Positions 1-11,533 of a stretch of 64,000 nucleotides of DNA are shown one piece after another. Position 1 is the first letter of the stretch; each line of letters starts with the position of its first letter. The position numbers and the translations under genes were made by a program. This DNA comes from Dryococelus australis (Eukaryota > Arthropoda > Insecta > Phasmatodea > Phasmatidae), in assembly GCA_029891345.1 (NCBI GenBank), contig CM056994.1:55955251-56019250 (forward strand), written 5' to 3'. Below the pieces are notes generated by a model. It had not been told where the DNA came from and ran no database searches. It saw nothing but the letters and a program-made list of their open reading frames with translations.

Positions 1-64
1 ATTAAGAAATATAACTGAGATAATAACCAGATCCATTAGTATAGTTAATAGCATCGTATATAGG

Positions 65-985
65 TTGCAGGAAACCAGAGAGACTATAACAAAGCAAGAT
101 CTGGTCTCCCGTCTAGTGCAAAGCGAAAAACGTAACTTAGTCAGGACAGTTAAAGTACACCCGAAATTGAGTGCTTCAAATATTACAGCTGACGATGAAC
201 AGGAATCAGGAAAACACGTCACACAGCGCAAACTATACGAAATCCGCTTCACAAAGCTGGGTATACTGGCCGGACAGCCGGAAGAAAACCCTACATCAGC
301 CAGAAGAACAGACGAGAGTGACTTACCTATGCTAGGGAAGATAAAAACGACAGATACGAATACTAGAGGAAGGTCGTATTTATTGATGAAAGTAAATTCA
401 ACCTTTTCAAATCAGATCGGCGAGTAATATTTTGGCGGAGAAAAAACTGCGAACTAGACACAACAACCTCACTGACAAAGCCTGTTCATGATAAAGTAAG
501 CACTTTTGAAAGCAACCTTATAAAAAAGGCACTAGCCCTGCCTGCATATATTTTAACGGGCGCACTGAGTGACATGAGCCCAGTAAAGTTGGCAACGAAG
601 GATGGAAAGTAGTTCCAATTCTGAACGTCGAATAAACGATATTAGGTAACCATTTCTGATAACTTAAATTATTTTTTTCGCTTTCTGCTTTTTTAGTGCA
701 TAGAAGTGTAAAAATTAGCAGATTTTTAGAATATTTACTTTCCTAATAATTTTACAGCTTCGCTTGGTCGATGCATGATAAAGTGCTGAGGCCTGTGGTA
801 ATGCTAATTTTACATAAGGCGGAAGAAGACACAACGTACATACAAGTAGCTCTTAAGCAGGGTTTAAAAAAGTGCTCTTTTTATCGTGAACAGCCTATAC
901 AACAAAATACGGTGGTAGGTGACAACTTATTTAGAGGTGTATGAGTACTAGTAGTGTATTAGAGTTGTGTTTCATCGATGGTAGT
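65..985 (+). pseudogene. Tc1-like transposase relic, split by a MITE
   Basis: Degenerate DDE transposase of the Tc1/mariner superfamily, which would cut and paste DNA at TA sites. The first frame gives PKLSASNITADDEQESGKHV, the conserved linker after the DNA-binding domain. From about 375 a shifted frame gives FIDESKFNLFKSD and then FWRRKN, so the first catalytic Asp (codon at 385-387) is still readable. A 424-bp A-type MITE interrupts the gene at 476-899. After it, a third stretch reads KYGG, RCMS and LCFIDGSL, matching the family's KHGG...WGCMSASG...FIDG block, with two stop codons. The N-terminal HTH is not recognisable at the window edge, and the second Asp and the Glu are gone. It is clearly dead. 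The family call is confident because three separate blocks occur in the right order. Confidence 0.85.
476..899 (+). mobile_element. A-family MITE copy 1, inserted in the Tc1 relic
   Basis: Non-autonomous DNA element bounded by inverted ends (CCTGTTCATGATAAAGTAAG on the left; ATCGTGAACAGCCTATA on the right). Internally it carries the family landmarks: TCACTGCC-like block, GGCGCACTGAGTGACATG, AACGTCGAATAAA, a TTTT-rich middle, TTGRCCGACGCATGAATAAA-like block and ATAAGGCGGAAGAA. No ORF has coding content. It sits between two homologous parts of a Tc1 transposase relic, so it arrived after that gene. A TA or TATA target is suggested by the right junction. Confidence 0.85.
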
Positions 986-1021
986 CTACTGTTTCAAGAC
1001 GCCAGGGACGCATCAGAATTC

Positions 1022-1340
1022 TTGAGGGATGGAGGTCTTAATACAAAAATTAAAAAACCCAATTTGATTTTTAATTTATTCTCACAGTTATTATTAACAC
1101 ATTAAAATACCTTATGTCCAATATTACTATTGTTGTTACCAGCGAGGGCAATATGTAATGTCTATCTCAATTTTAATTGAAGTCCTTATCAATATCTTTA
1201 TATTGGCCACAGTCACTCAATTCACATTCATTATTTACACATATTCAACATGTCTGCTGCTATCTATCCAAATGTCTCTAATTCACCCCTCCAGTTCAAT
1301 AGTCCCGCCCGCCAGTCTCACTCTCCACTGTGCCGATGCT
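1022..1340 (+). repeat. possible LTR fragment, related to 54724-55615
   Basis: The block GGGATGGAGGTCTTAAT at 1026-1042 recurs exactly at 54770-54786, inside the 5' part of the solo LTR. AT-rich sequence follows in both. The later C-rich stretch (CCCTCCAGTTCAATAGTCCCG) resembles the style of the LTR interior, but I cannot align it base for base. It may be a decayed related LTR that replaced the end of the Tc1 relic. Confidence 0.3.
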
Positions 1341-1346
1341 TAGAGC

Positions 1347-1909
1347 AAATGGTTTTTCCGTGAAAAAAATTTGAGTACAGGCTAGACTTCAACACTATAA
1401 GCACCCAACAGAAGTTTGCATATTGCCATTGGTTGCTGTCTACTTGAGAAGGCGTTTTTATATTTGACCTGGCCACTCAGAATTCGGCAACATCGGCACG
1501 GCCGGCGTTTACGTGATTCGTGCGCACACAGTTAACACGTATCAAAAAGTAATTCAGCCAAACGATTTACACTCTAAGAAATTATTATAAAATTTACCAT
1601 AACAATGTATATGCTTAGTGAGAAAGCAGGAATGGCAATGTTTTCCTATAGACATTTATTGTAGCGTTCCTACATTTGCTCAGGAAACAGTTAAATGCTT
1701 AGGGATTTCCCAAACTTTGTATAGCAGCGCTGCTAAACATTCCTACACCTGCTGCTTGATGTGTGGTATTAATATCGTGCAGTGTATAGGTGAAAAACTT
1801 CCGTTGCAGTTTAGGAAGTTTACCAGAAAAATTTTTACAGTGTAGGTAAACGGCACTACAGTGTTTTGAAATATAACTTGTCTTGAAATATTTTCGCGAA
1901 ATTTCACTA
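1347..1909 (-). mobile_element. E-family MITE carrying a nested insertion
   Basis: Inverted relative of the element at 59324-59606. 1347-1560 matches the right two thirds of that copy and 1846-1909 matches its left end, including AACACTGTAGTGCCGTTTAC and the TAGTGAAATTTCGCGAAAAT terminus. The two blocks are separated here by about 280 bp that the other copy lacks, so an insertion split it. No ORF of interest. Confidence 0.75.
1568..1844. mobile_element. nested small inverted-repeat element
   Basis: The sequence that interrupts the E-family copy begins TACACTCTAAGAAATTATTA and ends in TTTTTACAGTGTA. The right end read on the other strand is TACACTGTAAAAATTTTTCT, so the two ends form an imperfect inverted repeat that extends to TTTACC/GTAAAC. 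This fits a MITE that inserted at a TA-like site. Its family is not recognised. Confidence 0.5.
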
Positions 1910-2304
1910 TCCCTACCGATGCTCGCAGTCGGTCACAACCCTCCACTCTCTAGACTGTCGGCTCGGAGGCCCGTCGCGTCTTAAGTAGTCTCGCTGGCCC
2001 GATCTACAAGGTTCCCCTCCCCCCAAAGTTTCGCTGAGAGAGGCACGTGCGATGGCCAGAACATCATTTCAACGATAACCTCATAAATTCAATCCAATCG
2101 AGGACGTGTGTGCATGAGTCTCTGTATGTTCATCGCGGCGGTACGCCTTTGCAAATCTCCGCGCACTTCTCGGGTTACCGCTCGATCTCGACACACTGAT
2201 TCGCTCGCTTTAGCGGGACGAGACACGAGGAAGCGATGCAGAGCAGCAAGCATGTAACAAGACTGTACATTGGCATTCTTAAGTCTCGCCTTCCCACGAG
2301 TGTC

Positions 2305-2418
2305 AACCTTATGGGACCTGCTGTGGACTACATCTTCGCCCAGGATAACGTCCTGAGCACAGAGCCCTAAACACAAAACTCCGATAGCTATACAACATAC
2401 AGCACGGGATAGCAACAT
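2305..2418 (-). CDS. possible first exon with signal peptide
   Basis: The minus-strand ATG at 2418 opens MLLSRAVCCIAIGVLCLGLC, a textbook signal-peptide layout: short charged start, hydrophobic core and small residues at the likely cut (LCA|QD). It continues QDVILGEDVVHSRSHK, after which the codon AAG is followed by GTTGAC, a weak splice donor at about 2305. The frame stays open to 2089 but that tail looks non-coding. No homologue is recognised. The flank at 1960-2200 is GC-rich compared with the AT-rich surroundings. One short hydrophobic ORF can arise by chance, so this is only a candidate secreted-protein start. Confidence 0.2.
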
Positions 2419-2639
2419 CTCCACAGTCGCCGAACAACAACCACATTGAGAATATTTTGCATATTCTAAAAGAACGAATACGAATGCACGTCATCTGGAA
2501 CAAAGATGATCTCGAAAAATCATTATTAGATGAACTGAGGAATATACCAGCAGAAACAACCGAAAAATAAGATAAATCAATCCCACGATGGTTATGAAGG
2601 TTACGTGAAGTCACAAAGAAGAAAGGGAAGCCCAACATG

Positions 2640-5480
2640 TATTAAAGCTATAAAAGACGACCCCATATAAATGTTTTAATGTATTGCTGACGTATACTTG
2701 TTTGGGGTGAAGTGATATGTGTACTTTTTCTGCTTATACATAATAGTTCCTACAGGATAAAAAAATGTATTTATGTTAAATATGTTTTGTATCTATGTCA
2801 GAATAAATAATTTAGAGTTACTGTACCCGCCATACTATGCCCCTTTTTCGTGGAAAGACGAATACTTTTTTGAGCCACTGTATCTGTACCTAAAAAGTTG
2901 ACTGGTTGAGAGATTTTGTTAAAATGTGGTTTGGTATTCAACTGTCTACGTTATTACATGAAATATACCCTGTTAGCCAGTAAGTATCTACGTAATGAAG
3001 TTCTCACAAAGTGGTGGTATTTTGGGCATTTGTGTTGAAGTTACTTCGCGGCACGTGTGTAGAAATTCTGCTTCCGTAATTCTGGATATTCTATGCACTC
3101 TCTTGTTAAGTATTTTTGGGGCCGTCATTCCCATGTGCAGAGTATTTATCCAGGCGTGCCGTGCATATACGAGCGTTGGACCCCAGGAAGCAACCCTTGA
3201 ATTTCATAGAATAACAAAATTTTCAAGTCACAATATATTGCTGGGAAATTTCCACAGCTGGAGAAGAAAAGGATATTTCCGTTTTGACTTTTCCGTTTTA
3301 CCCGGCATAAAAGAGGGTTGCACTTTTAACACTTTAAAACGGAATCGCGACACATAGCCAACATAATTAATTCGAAATTGCAGCAATTATTATGAAACAC
3401 TTTAACTGTGTTGTAGAAAATACCAACTACTGTACCTAAAATATTGTTAATTTAATATACTGCACTGCGACTGATCTGAACTTTGCTACGGACTTTCAAC
3501 CAATAAAGTCATGAGGTCAGAGTACGTCGCCCTTCGAGTGCGGCAATTATAGAGACGTGTAATGAAGATAACAGAATGCAGAAAGTTCGTAGCTATCGCT
3601 CTCGTATACGATTGAAATATTTTTGAAGTTCTACACACCGTAACAAGGAAATCACGAAAGGTAATGGTTTAAGAGAGGCACATAAATAAAATTTGGTGTT
3701 TCTTTTTGAGGTCATACGCATATCACCCATATATTTCTTAAAACGAAAAAGTCTCTCTCGCTTGCTACTTTTTTTTTTCCTGTGCACGTACAGAAAAATA
3801 ATCAAAACACACCATTATTTCAACATTTTTTTTAAAGATGAAAATTTATTAAGTAAAGAAAAAAATTATTACTGCTTATTATTAATTATTATTATATATT
3901 ATTATTTTTATTATTAATATATTATTATTAATGGTTAGAAAAAATAAAAGTGATTTACCAGTAAAATTTTGAAATTTTTTAAGTGGATAGTTTTTCGGGC
4001 GCGCGAGGCGAGCACGCTGCGCTATGAGTTTCCTGCCCCGTGCAGAGGACGGGGGAGCACGGAGGAAGCGCAGATAAGGGCGAGATTCCCGTGTTTCCTA
4101 GCAGCTCAGCCACAGTAGAGCATTGAGGCGGTGCGCGCGACGCTAACAGCCTGCAAATAATTATCTCTAGAAACAATACGAGCTATAACAGAGTTATATT
4201 GTTTTTTTAAGGGGAAAAATAGCATCTATTTGAAGTCAGTAATATACTTCATATTTGAAACTTTTATCGAATAAAATATTCGGCAATATGTATGGAAATT
4301 TGATCGGTGCTAGAGCCCAAGAGCACGGTCTCGCGCACCGCCACTACAACAGGAAGGCATGTCGGTAGAATGTTCTGCAGTAGGTACGTAAAGCCGAACA
4401 TATATCCAGAAATCTTCGTAAATTTACAGGCCCTTTATTTTTATTTTTTTTTTATAACGGACTTGCCGCAAATCTCACGAAACTTTTCGTGTGTTGCTAA
4501 CATGGTAGAAGAAGCACAGACTTTTTCAGTTTCTAGCAATGTTTAAGTGTTTGAAGTATTGCTAGCTGTTGCAAGTGGCTCGTGCAACTTTTTTTGTGTT
4601 TGAGATAATATGTTCAAATGGCGTGAATATCCTAAATATTGCGACGCCATTCCTAAGAGCGTGGCAAGCGGGACTTATACACAGCCCTTCAAGAACCAAT
4701 CCACAAGAGGATAGCAAAAAGGTCAAATCTATTAGAGATTTCTGGTTAAAAAGACAGACAAACACATGACTTCCTTGGCATAACATGTACGATTTATTTG
4801 TATAAATGTTTCAAAGTTTACACAGGATTATGGAAAATATTCATAATTTATTATTTATCTATATTCCTAATCTTCCAAAAAATTCGACACTCATTAAATA
4901 TCAGATGGGCTCAGAAATGTATGCAATGGTACCATAAAATACAAACGTCCATTAAAAACAGTTCTAGAATTCCACATACAAGTGGTGCTTGAAACAGTTC
5001 CAAGTTAAATCTTATGTCTCTCTTGTGTCACTTAACACAAATCCATGTGACTATTGTACTCCTACTCCAGGTTTAAGGGTATCATCATAAAATATTAAAG
5101 ATATAAATGCCTGGGTGATATACCGCTTTCAGAAGAAATAGAAAAACATGCTCTCAGCTCCTTTTAAAAGTCTACACGGCTATATTTTCATGTTTAGCAT
5201 TTTCTTAGCAATTTTCTTAATACTTAAACAGTTTTATTTAATACTGGCTAGATATAAAGTCTAAAATTGGAGTATTTCCTGACTCCTTATGTAAGCCTAC
5301 TCTTTAGTACTGTACTCACAATACTGACATTGACAATATAGTAAATATTTTAGTCAAGTCCAACAAAGACACAAATGACTAATTTCCCCATTTTATTACA
5401 CTTTAAGAATTCTCGGCTATCTTTAAAAACATGGATGATAACTTTAATCAGCCGATAGTTCATACAGAAATTTTCTGTCT
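2640..5480. other. unassigned AT-rich sequence
   Basis: No coding, tRNA or terminal-repeat signal seen. It includes a simple TTATTA-rich tract at about 3865-3935. 3470-3530 (GGACTTTCAACCAATAAAGT) resembles 16600-16640, hinting at one more dispersed repeat. Confidence 0.4.
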
Positions 5481-5499
5481 TGGAATACGGAAATTCCTA

Positions 5500-6240
5500 A
5501 GTTTTTTCTCCCTACCATGACGCAAAAGTCGTTATCCTGACAATGGCCAGCCGGGCCAGAAATATTGTTTCTGTTACATTATTTTTGTACTTAACTGTGA
5601 ACTGAACGTCCAGGAGTGCTGGTCTCTGCTCAAACGACCAAACTCCTGGCGTTATACACAAAACTTTTACCCCTCCCAGGGAGGGAGCAACGAGAGTCCG
5701 GCCAATCAGAGCCCAAGAAACTCTCGGAAAGCTCCTACACAATTCCAGATTATTTGTGAACAGCCACTTCCGGCGCCACAGTTCCATGTCACGTGGTTAA
5801 CCATCCGGGCCACGCAACCGCCGCGACTGCAGCGCGGTCTGGCGCGGGCGGATCAAACTATCCTCTACACTCAGCGGCCAGTCTACCTTGAGTGCGCGCC
5901 AGCTGGAAGCTATGTCTGATTGCTGGGCGACACCCTGCTGTCGCAAGTACGTAGGCTTGCTGGGGAAGGCTTTTCGCCGCAAACCATCACGTCCGTGTAT
6001 AATTTGAGTATGTAAAGTCACCAAGTAAGTTATTTTAATAATTGTGGATTGATAGCAACACACATATTTCTCATGTAAAAAGTTCGTCTTATGCTGGATA
6101 TAGGTCCCGTGCAGCACATATTGTCTTCCTCGTCGCGCCAGTGTCGAAGCGGGCAGGCATAACGGGAGTGGAGGAGCATAGTTTTATGAGGCCCGTGCCT
6201 CAGTATAGCGCAGGAACGATATTTTTCTAGTTACAGCGGT
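5500..6240. other. GC-rich island, no gene recognised
   Basis: Richer in G, C and CpG than its flanks, with a CACGTG E-box near 5790 and a GGCCAATCAGAG CCAAT motif near 5700. Short ORFs occur on both strands but none resembles a known domain. It could be a promoter or a decayed repeat. Confidence 0.25.
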
Positions 6241-6309
6241 GAATAATGTTTCGTGTGTCCTCGGCGTTGTTCGATCCCGAAACCCGAAGTTTCGGGAAGT
6301 ACAGGAAGG

Positions 6310-6734
6310 TAAAGGCTGTTCACGACAAAGTGAGCGCTTTCGAAAGCCACCTTAGAAAAAAGTCACTGCCCCTGCCTGCATACATTTTTAACGGGCGCAC
6401 TGAATGACACACACGCACTGTAAAATTGGTAATGATGGATGGAAAATAGTTCCATAACTTAACGTCGAATAAAATGTGTACTAAGTAATCATTTGTGATA
6501 AATTATTTCTTTTAGTTTCTGCTTTTTCAATGCATCAGTGTGTAAAACTGAGCATATTTATAAAATATTTACTTTTCTAATAATTTTATTGTTTCACTTG
6601 ACCGACGCATGAACAAAGTGACGAGGCCCTTATCAATGTTAATTTTACGTAAGACGGAAGAATACACAACGTGTATACAAGTAGATCTTAAGCAGGGCTT
6701 TCAAAAGTGCTTATTTTACCGTGAACAGCCTATA
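6310..6734 (+). mobile_element. A-family MITE copy 2
   Basis: Starts TAAAGGCTGTTCACGACAAA and ends TTACCGTGAACAGCCTATA. It has all the internal landmarks in the same order as the other plus-oriented copies. Confidence 0.85.
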
Positions 6735-7024
6735 CCGTATTTTACATCTACGGAGCTCAGTTCCATTTGATGTCTTTACGGAGCGCGTTTTCGTACATTT
6801 ACTGCGCATCTCCGCGAAAATTTTCGTAAAAATCCGGACATTTTTAACAGTGTACCTGAAAGCGAACTTGCCGGACGGTGGCCACGCTAATACTTAGTGA
6901 ACCTTTCACAGCACGCGTTAACGAATCAGACACAAGGGTTGTTTTTCCGAGCCTCGTGCAGCCAGTAACATCGAAGACGCCGCGACGTCACTTCGCTTCT
7001 GTACAGTTACCTATTCTGCGGTGT

Positions 7025-7425
7025 TAGCGTCCATTCTCGGTTCCTTCCAACTTTTCTGAAGCCCTACTTCCAGGATGTTCCTCCGCCCCATACAAACAAA
7101 GCTTAACCGAGTGTAGAAAAAGTACACTTAACGGACTATATACGCACCTCATTCGTGCGCACTCGGTGTAATAACATTTCTCTATTAGAACTATTTATTA
7201 ATAAGCATCACAGACACGCATATTCTCTCTCTGTTTTTAACCATATTAATTACAAATAAAATAATATAAATTATAGAAAAAATGTAAGTAAAAGTTTGTA
7301 AGTTAACATGAAATAAGGTACTTATAATTTAAGACAAGTACAAAACGGTCGTGATACATTATATATTTAGGAAATAACCAAACACGTCATACTCGGGATG
7401 ATTTTTGAAAGGTTCGATTCAAAAA
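7025..7425 (+). mobile_element. B-family MITE copy 1, 3' end truncated
   Basis: Begins TAGCGTCCATTCTCGGTTCC, then the block TTCTGAAGCCCTACTTCCAG and AAACAAAGCTTAACC. The middle contains CACTCGGTGTAATAACAT and ACAAGTACAAAACG. The terminal GAATAGACTATA found in other copies is missing, so the right end is lost near 7425. Confidence 0.7.
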
Positions 7426-7527
7426 ATTGGTCGGAGCTGTGTCGGGGCGCACGACCGTTGGTTTAACGTTGGTTTTACCCGACTACGGCAAAGCCAAAAA
7501 AAAAAAAAGGTTATGAATCTCACAGTC

Positions 7528-7568
7528 TATGTATGTATGTATGTATGTATGTATGTATGTATGTATGT
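7528..7568. repeat. (TATG)n microsatellite
   Basis: About ten TATG repeats, followed by AACTACTGAACCGATTCCAA, a motif I recall near several insect transposons. The ORF reading Met-Tyr-Val-Cys repeats across it is an artefact. Confidence 0.95.
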
Positions 7569-7664
7569 GAGTTAGTTTGTTACTTCGTACAGCATAAACT
7601 ACTGAACCGATTCCAACAAATGAGCTGTCGTCGGATTCGTCTTGATCCAGGAACGTGTCCTAGG

Positions 7665-7904
7665 CTATATGACATCGTCTACTGCACGCCGATGATCCTG
7701 CAGCGCATCGATTCGACTGATGTTGATATCCATCCGTTCGGAGACATCTTCGACAGACGTATGGGTGTCATCTTCGCTCGCTATGTCCATCGGGGTAAAT
7801 TCTCTCGCTGTGTCGATCAGGTCGGGTACAGCGGAGGTAGAGTTGCGCGCCGCGTCAACTTTGCGACGCTCCAGACACCGTCTCGCTCGCTCGGCGCCGG
7901 ACAT
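7665..7904 (-). CDS. short acidic ORF starting MSGAERARR
   Basis: A 79-residue minus-strand ORF beginning MSGAERARRCLERRKVDAAR. From memory, an MSGAERxRRxRxRL start is common in transposon-derived hypothetical proteins of polyneopteran insects, with the same charged helical beginning. Here the second part is acidic (EDDTHTSVEDVSERMD) and ends early at VDDVI. It is bounded by a (TATG)n tract and a truncated D-family MITE whose first bases overlap the ATG region. I read it as a truncated transposon ORF, not a host gene. No catalytic domain is present. Confidence 0.3.
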   Translation of the reverse strand: MSGAERARRCLERRKVDAARNSTSAVPDLIDTAREFTPMDIASEDDTHTSVEDVSERMDINISRIDALQDHRRAVDDVI

Positions 7905-8090
7905 AATAATCAATAAATACATTTCACTGTGGCCTCAGACTTTTGATTTTGGGTATGGCGAGTGTGTACACTGTGTTTATTACTCGCATAGCAGTGTTTA
8001 CATTAACGAGTGGCGGGAGGATATAAATTGGTTGAAAGAAAAAAGTAACTAGGGCTTCAAAAGTGCTCACTTTACCGTGAACGGCCCATA
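7901..8090 (+). mobile_element. D-family MITE copy 1, 5' truncated
   Basis: Matches D copies from AATAATCAATAAATAC onward, through TACACTGTGTTTATTACT to AACTAGGGCTTCAAAAGTGC and the TTACCGTGAAC end. The left TIR is missing. Confidence 0.7.
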
Positions 8091-8486
8091 CCTGTGCGTA
8101 GATCAGCGCCTCCTCTTTCCGACGATATGCCTGATCTATATTTTTGGCTGGCAGCGGGCAGAGGCCGACATAATGTATTTTTATAATTTTTCGCACACAT
8201 ACTTAATTTTTTTTTTGTGTAAAAATATTGTCCGAGATACACTTTTTGTTACTTAAATCGATATATATCGACAAACTCTATTCGCAAACTCCCGAATCAA
8301 CGCGCTACCACGTCTGGGTCGTGAGTTACACTGAACGGAAATAAGTGAGAGCGCCGGTGTTTAGCGGTTAGCACAGCGCGCCCCCCTCCCTCCGCCAAAA
8401 TGCCCCGCGACGCAAACTCAACTTCGTATTAGCGAGCTGATCGTATATGGTACAAAACGACACCGCACTTGCATCTCTAAGGGTAT

Positions 8487-8912
8487 TGAAGGTTGTTCAC
8501 GATAAAGTGAGCACTTTGGAAGTGAACCTTAGAAAAGTGTCACTGCCCTGCATGCATATATTTTAATGGGCGCACTGAGTGACATTCACTCAGTAAAGTT
8601 GGTAACGATGGATTGAAAGTAGTTCAAGATCTTAACGTCGAATAAAAAGTGTTAGGTAACCATTTGTGATAACTTAAATTATTTCATTCGCTTTCCGTAT
8701 TTTTTTTTTTTTTTAATCCATCGAAGTATAAAAATGAGCAGATAAGTAAAGCATTTACTAATTTCACAGTTTCATTTGACCGACGCATGAATAAAGCGAC
8801 GAGGCCCACGGCAATGTTAATTTTACATAAGGCGGAGGAATACGCAACGTGCACACAAGAATATATTAAGCAGGGCTTTCAAAAGTGCTCATTCGACTGT
8901 GAACAGCCTACA
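8487..8912 (+). mobile_element. A-family MITE copy 3
   Basis: Starts TGAAGGTTGTTCACGATAAA and ends GACTGTGAACAGCCTACA. Internal landmarks are intact, with a T-run at about 8700-8714. Confidence 0.85.
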
Positions 8913-10740
8913 GTTAGGGCGTTATTAAGGCGAGACGATATAGACGTTTTCGTTGCGGTCCTCATTTCTATCCTCGTGCCCGCACATTTCGGTCTGATTC
9001 TAAACACGTTTCACGTCAAAGTGTGAAGAAACCGCAAGCAGACTAGCCTATACAGTGGGTCGAGTATACGTACGACTACGACGTCCGGCCAGCCGGCCGT
9101 TGCAACTTGTATTATTTTTTCGCCAGCCTCCAGTCATCAGCGGCAAGCGGCGAGATTAGCTGTCTGCTTCCGTCGTCTCGGTATTATGGACAGCTATTTT
9201 AATTTCGCCTGCGCGCCGTCGCTGCGATAGCTGTTCCCGAGCAATAAAAGGTACAGAGGAAGGGGGCGGGATAAATGAAGTTGGATTTATTTTCTATCGC
9301 AGTAGGCCCGCTGTGTGAGTGTGTGTATGTACGTGGAGGAGGGGGGGGGGGAGAGAGAATTTATAAGCAAACATGAGCAGAGGGAATCTCTGTGGAAATG
9401 TGTAGGTGTTATTTGCAATAACCACACACGCCTCTCATGTTGACAGTGTAACTAAACTCACTCCTAGCGATCAGCTTTCGCTCCGACAAAAGGTAACACT
9501 ATAATGGGCAATTGACTGGGCTTAGATTTAAAAAAAAAATTACCAGTTTATACAGTCAACACGTTACTATCTATAGCGATCAGCTGTTTGTTTTATCCCC
9601 CCCCCCCCCCGGCTCCATTTTCCCTTCTTCCACCGCGACCCACTTTTTTTTCGAATCACGCACGCATGCAAAAATCATTATATCGTCCCCCCCCCCAGTA
9701 ACGCGAAGTGGGTTATCGAAAAAAATAAACCTTTGAATAAAATGCCTGTAGTTAAGTGGTTTACAAACCCAAATTACATTTCCCCCTCGATTATCTGATT
9801 CTTTGTTTCTCTTTACTTTGGCACGGACTTCAATTTGCAGTAGCCCAGCGTTCAAATATGCGGACATGAGAGAAACGTAGTGCGAGAATATCAACGTTTC
9901 TAGTTATAACAATTTTAATGAAATGTACATCCACTCCCCATTTTTCCCCTTGTTACACACACACACACACAGATGCAAACTTGTCTCTATAGGCTACTAC
10001 GAAGAGTGGTTACATATATACACCGAGAGAAAGTGATCATAACCGTCTAGGATTATCTATCCTTTTGGCATAATTTTCCAAATTTCCTGTTATTGTTAAT
10101 ATTTCGTTAATTTTTTTTTCTCCGTTTTAATATATGTGTTACAAAGTAATAAATTATTCAGTTAGACACATTTTTCTTAGGAAAATAAGTAACATGATCC
10201 TATTTATCAATTTCTGACAAGTACGTGGTTGTCGGAAGAGAAAAAAAAATTAGTTTGAAATAAAATTATGACATACAAACTCATGTACCCTCGATAATTT
10301 TTAACTATGACTGGAAATTTTTCAAGCACTTTCAGAAACGCACAAAAATATTGACTTACGTTTAATGAACTTTTTTTGATTAGGCAATGCGGCAAACATA
10401 CATTTAAACAAAGGCTATTAAAATTTCTTTATGCAGAAAAAAAATTAATGGCACTGACATACTACCTGTCGTAACATTATTAAACTTATTTTGCAGACAC
10501 AAATCACTTACGATGTCGTAATATTAAAAAAAAATTCACGAGCTTGAAATATTTAAGTCCCAATCAGAAGAGGTGGTTGAAAGGTGTCAGGAGGGTGTCA
10601 TTAAAGAGGGGGCACTATTACCAAATTATAATAACGCGGGGCCAAACGAGGGAAGGGGGAATGGTGTCCGGGTCCACGCCCTTTCAGAAATTTTTAAAAA
10701 TTAATTTAATAAATAACTTACACAATAACTCGACCTTAAA
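8913..10740. other. unassigned; low-complexity tracts
   Basis: No gene or paired termini found. Contains G-runs (9341-9351), C-runs (9598-9610, 9687-9695) and an (AC)n tract at 9957-9971. The ORFs here lean on these homopolymers. Confidence 0.4.
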
Positions 10741-10744
10741 CATT

Positions 10745-10947
10745 TGAACAAGCTTGTAACATTTGATTGGAAAGGGCTTATTACCGTCCGCCGGTATTAT
10801 GCTTGAAGGCTTATCAGGGGACGGCTTACACACTAACTTATGACCTAACTTAAACTAACACCCATGCCTTACCTGGGATTCGAACCAAGAACCTTCCGCA
10901 CCCCAGAGCGGCGACGCACCAACCGGCTGCGCCACGGGAGGTCGACT
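10745..10947 (-). mobile_element. tRNA-derived SINE
   Basis: On the minus strand the head reads CTCCCGTGGCGCAGCCGGTT and later GGTTCGAATCCCAGG, giving A-box-like and perfect B-box RNA polymerase III promoter motifs at tRNA spacing. A non-tRNA body follows. The head is at 10863-10947 and the 3' boundary is uncertain. It is not a tRNA gene because no full cloverleaf or trailing T-run is evident. Confidence 0.6.
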
Positions 10948-11533
10948 AAGCTTATTACAGTTGAAATAATAAAAATGTTCAGAAATATTAGTATTATAAT
11001 ATTAAAAGTATTCTTCGCCAAGTTACGGTTTAACAGAACTGACCCACAAGTTCAGAACTGGAATTACGTCACTTGTTGACAGTCTTATGTAAACATCTTG
11101 AATAACAGCGAGTATTTCGTCATGAAATAAATTCTAGAAGAGACTTTGTTAGATTTACAAATTTTTATAAAAATTTTATAGCAATTCTGAATACTCTGCG
11201 AGCATTTTACTTATAACATGTATTAATAAGGAAACCTGATTTACACGCGAGTTATACTTCAATATTCTACGTGTACACCTGCAGTTTTTTTTTTTTTTTT
11301 TTTTGTTAATGGCCACGCATCTTTGTGGGAACACATTTTGGTTCGTGACTGGGCCAATCAGATTTACAATTTTCCAATGTTAAACGTATGTGATTCGCAG
11401 ACACGTACCTAGGACGCGTAACACGTAAAAGCATCCCATATAGAAAGTTGATCTGGGCTAAACTGTTTTCAATACAACCAGACAGAAAAGCTTTTGAACG
11501 AAAATCAGGTGACTTTACAGTGATTAAATTTCC
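10948..11533. other. unassigned AT-rich sequence
   Basis: Nothing recognisable apart from a 20-base T-run at 11285-11304. Confidence 0.5.

Noticed and set aside
7533-7916. 127-codon plus-strand ORF starting with Met-Tyr-Val-Cys repeats
   Set aside because: It is the translation of a (TATG)n microsatellite joined to the antisense of the MSGAERARR ORF.
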